Assembly: GCA_964468495.1 (NCBI GenBank)
Contig: CAYXTI010000003.1
Coordinates: forward strand, 1 to 5,733
DNA from: CAYXTI01 sp964468495
GTDB lineage: Bacteria; Pseudomonadota; Alphaproteobacteria; Rickettsiales; Rickettsiaceae
Direction: 5' to 3'
DNA: 5,733 bases
A program made the position numbers and the translations under genes. The stretch's first letter is position 1. Each line of letters opens with the position of its first letter. This document shows positions 5,424-5,733 of this stretch, one piece after another. The notes below the pieces were generated by a model. It made no database searches and had not been told where the DNA came from. It saw nothing but the letters and a program-made list of their open reading frames with translations.

Positions 5424-5733
5424 AAGACTATTTATTAAAATTTTACCACCACTTTAATCCTTTAAACCAGTAAGTTATCACTCCATAGGGTTAGATGAAA
5501 TATAGTGATAATTATTACTCACTAGAGTTAGAATTATCACTTTATGTTCATTCTTTAGAATTATAATTAAAGTGGTGTATCTATTTAGTAATAATAGAAG
5601 ACTATTTATTAAAATTTTACCACCACTTTAATCCTTTAAACCAGTAAGTTATCACTCCATAGGGTTAGATGAAATATAGTGATAATTATTACTCACTAGA
5701 GTTAGAATTATCACTTTATGTTCATTCTTTAGA
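5424..5733. repeat. Right-terminal tandem repeat, 174-bp period
   Basis: Bases 5424-5559 recur at 5598-5733 (136 bases, offset 174, no difference seen), so the window ends about 1.8 copies into a tandem array. The 38-base remainder (5560-5597) contains ATTAAAGTGGTG (5566-5577), a 12-base inverted match to 5447-5458 and 5621-5632. Short inverted pairs such as 5504-5513/5532-5541 add hairpin potential. ATTAAAGTGGT is also the LSU motif near E. coli 2565-2575 (CATTTAAAGTGGTACG), so the array may carry an LSU piece, strand undecided. No ORF is seen. It does not match the left-end repeat in either orientation. Confidence 0.9.

Noticed and set aside
1..5733. tRNA genes
   Set aside because: I saw no cloverleaf with a T-loop (GTTCRA) in plausible spacing; apicomplexan mitochondria import tRNAs.

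Overview
The window reads as an almost complete mitochondrial genome of a piroplasmid apicomplexan (Babesia/Theileria group). It is AT-rich and has exactly three protein genes (cox1, cox3, cob). No tRNA gene was recognised. Nearly all remaining DNA is short ribosomal RNA pieces, scrambled in order and strand. COX1 begins with a piroplasm-like NHK-LGLYYL segment. All three protein genes lie on the + strand. As I recall, cox3 opposes cox1 and cob in Theileria parva-type genomes, so this arrangement would point to a lineage with a rearranged mitochondrial genome (the Babesia duncani/conradae group is one possibility). That placement is inference; no search was run.

Layout: 1-147, terminal 91-bp repeat carrying an LSU rRNA piece in +/-/+ copies; about 151-250, LSU domain II piece; 296-1714, cox1; 1748-1871, direct/inverted/direct repeat; about 1868-1990, weak LSU piece with a sarcin-ricin-like loop; about 2040-2232, 3' end of SSU rRNA, running straight into cox3 (about 2249-2974); 2974-3365 on the minus strand, large LSU domain IV/V piece; 3396-3455 minus, possible GTPase-centre LSU piece; 3475-3615, LSU domain II piece; 3595-3738, second direct/inverted/direct repeat; 3755-4005, two SSU pieces in reversed order; 4022-4185 minus, SSU piece; 4196-5203, cob; 5215-5420, SSU 530-loop piece; 5424-5733, right-terminal tandem repeat of 174-bp period.

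The proteins are the mitochondrion-encoded cores of respiratory complexes III (cytochrome b) and IV (COX1, COX3). The rRNA pieces, transcribed from both strands, would assemble in trans into one mitoribosome that translates these three mRNAs, with tRNAs presumably imported. The rRNA calls come from recognising conserved E. coli-numbered motifs by eye, so their edges are approximate.

The most unusual signals are: (a) the same direct-inverted-direct repeat design at three separate places, two of them bracketing the block whose orientation makes all genes co-directional; (b) different tandem repeats at the two window ends instead of one shared terminal inverted repeat; (c) an SSU decoding helix h44 cut to a tiny hairpin with an apparently paired U1403/A1498 change; and (d) a short cytochrome b.
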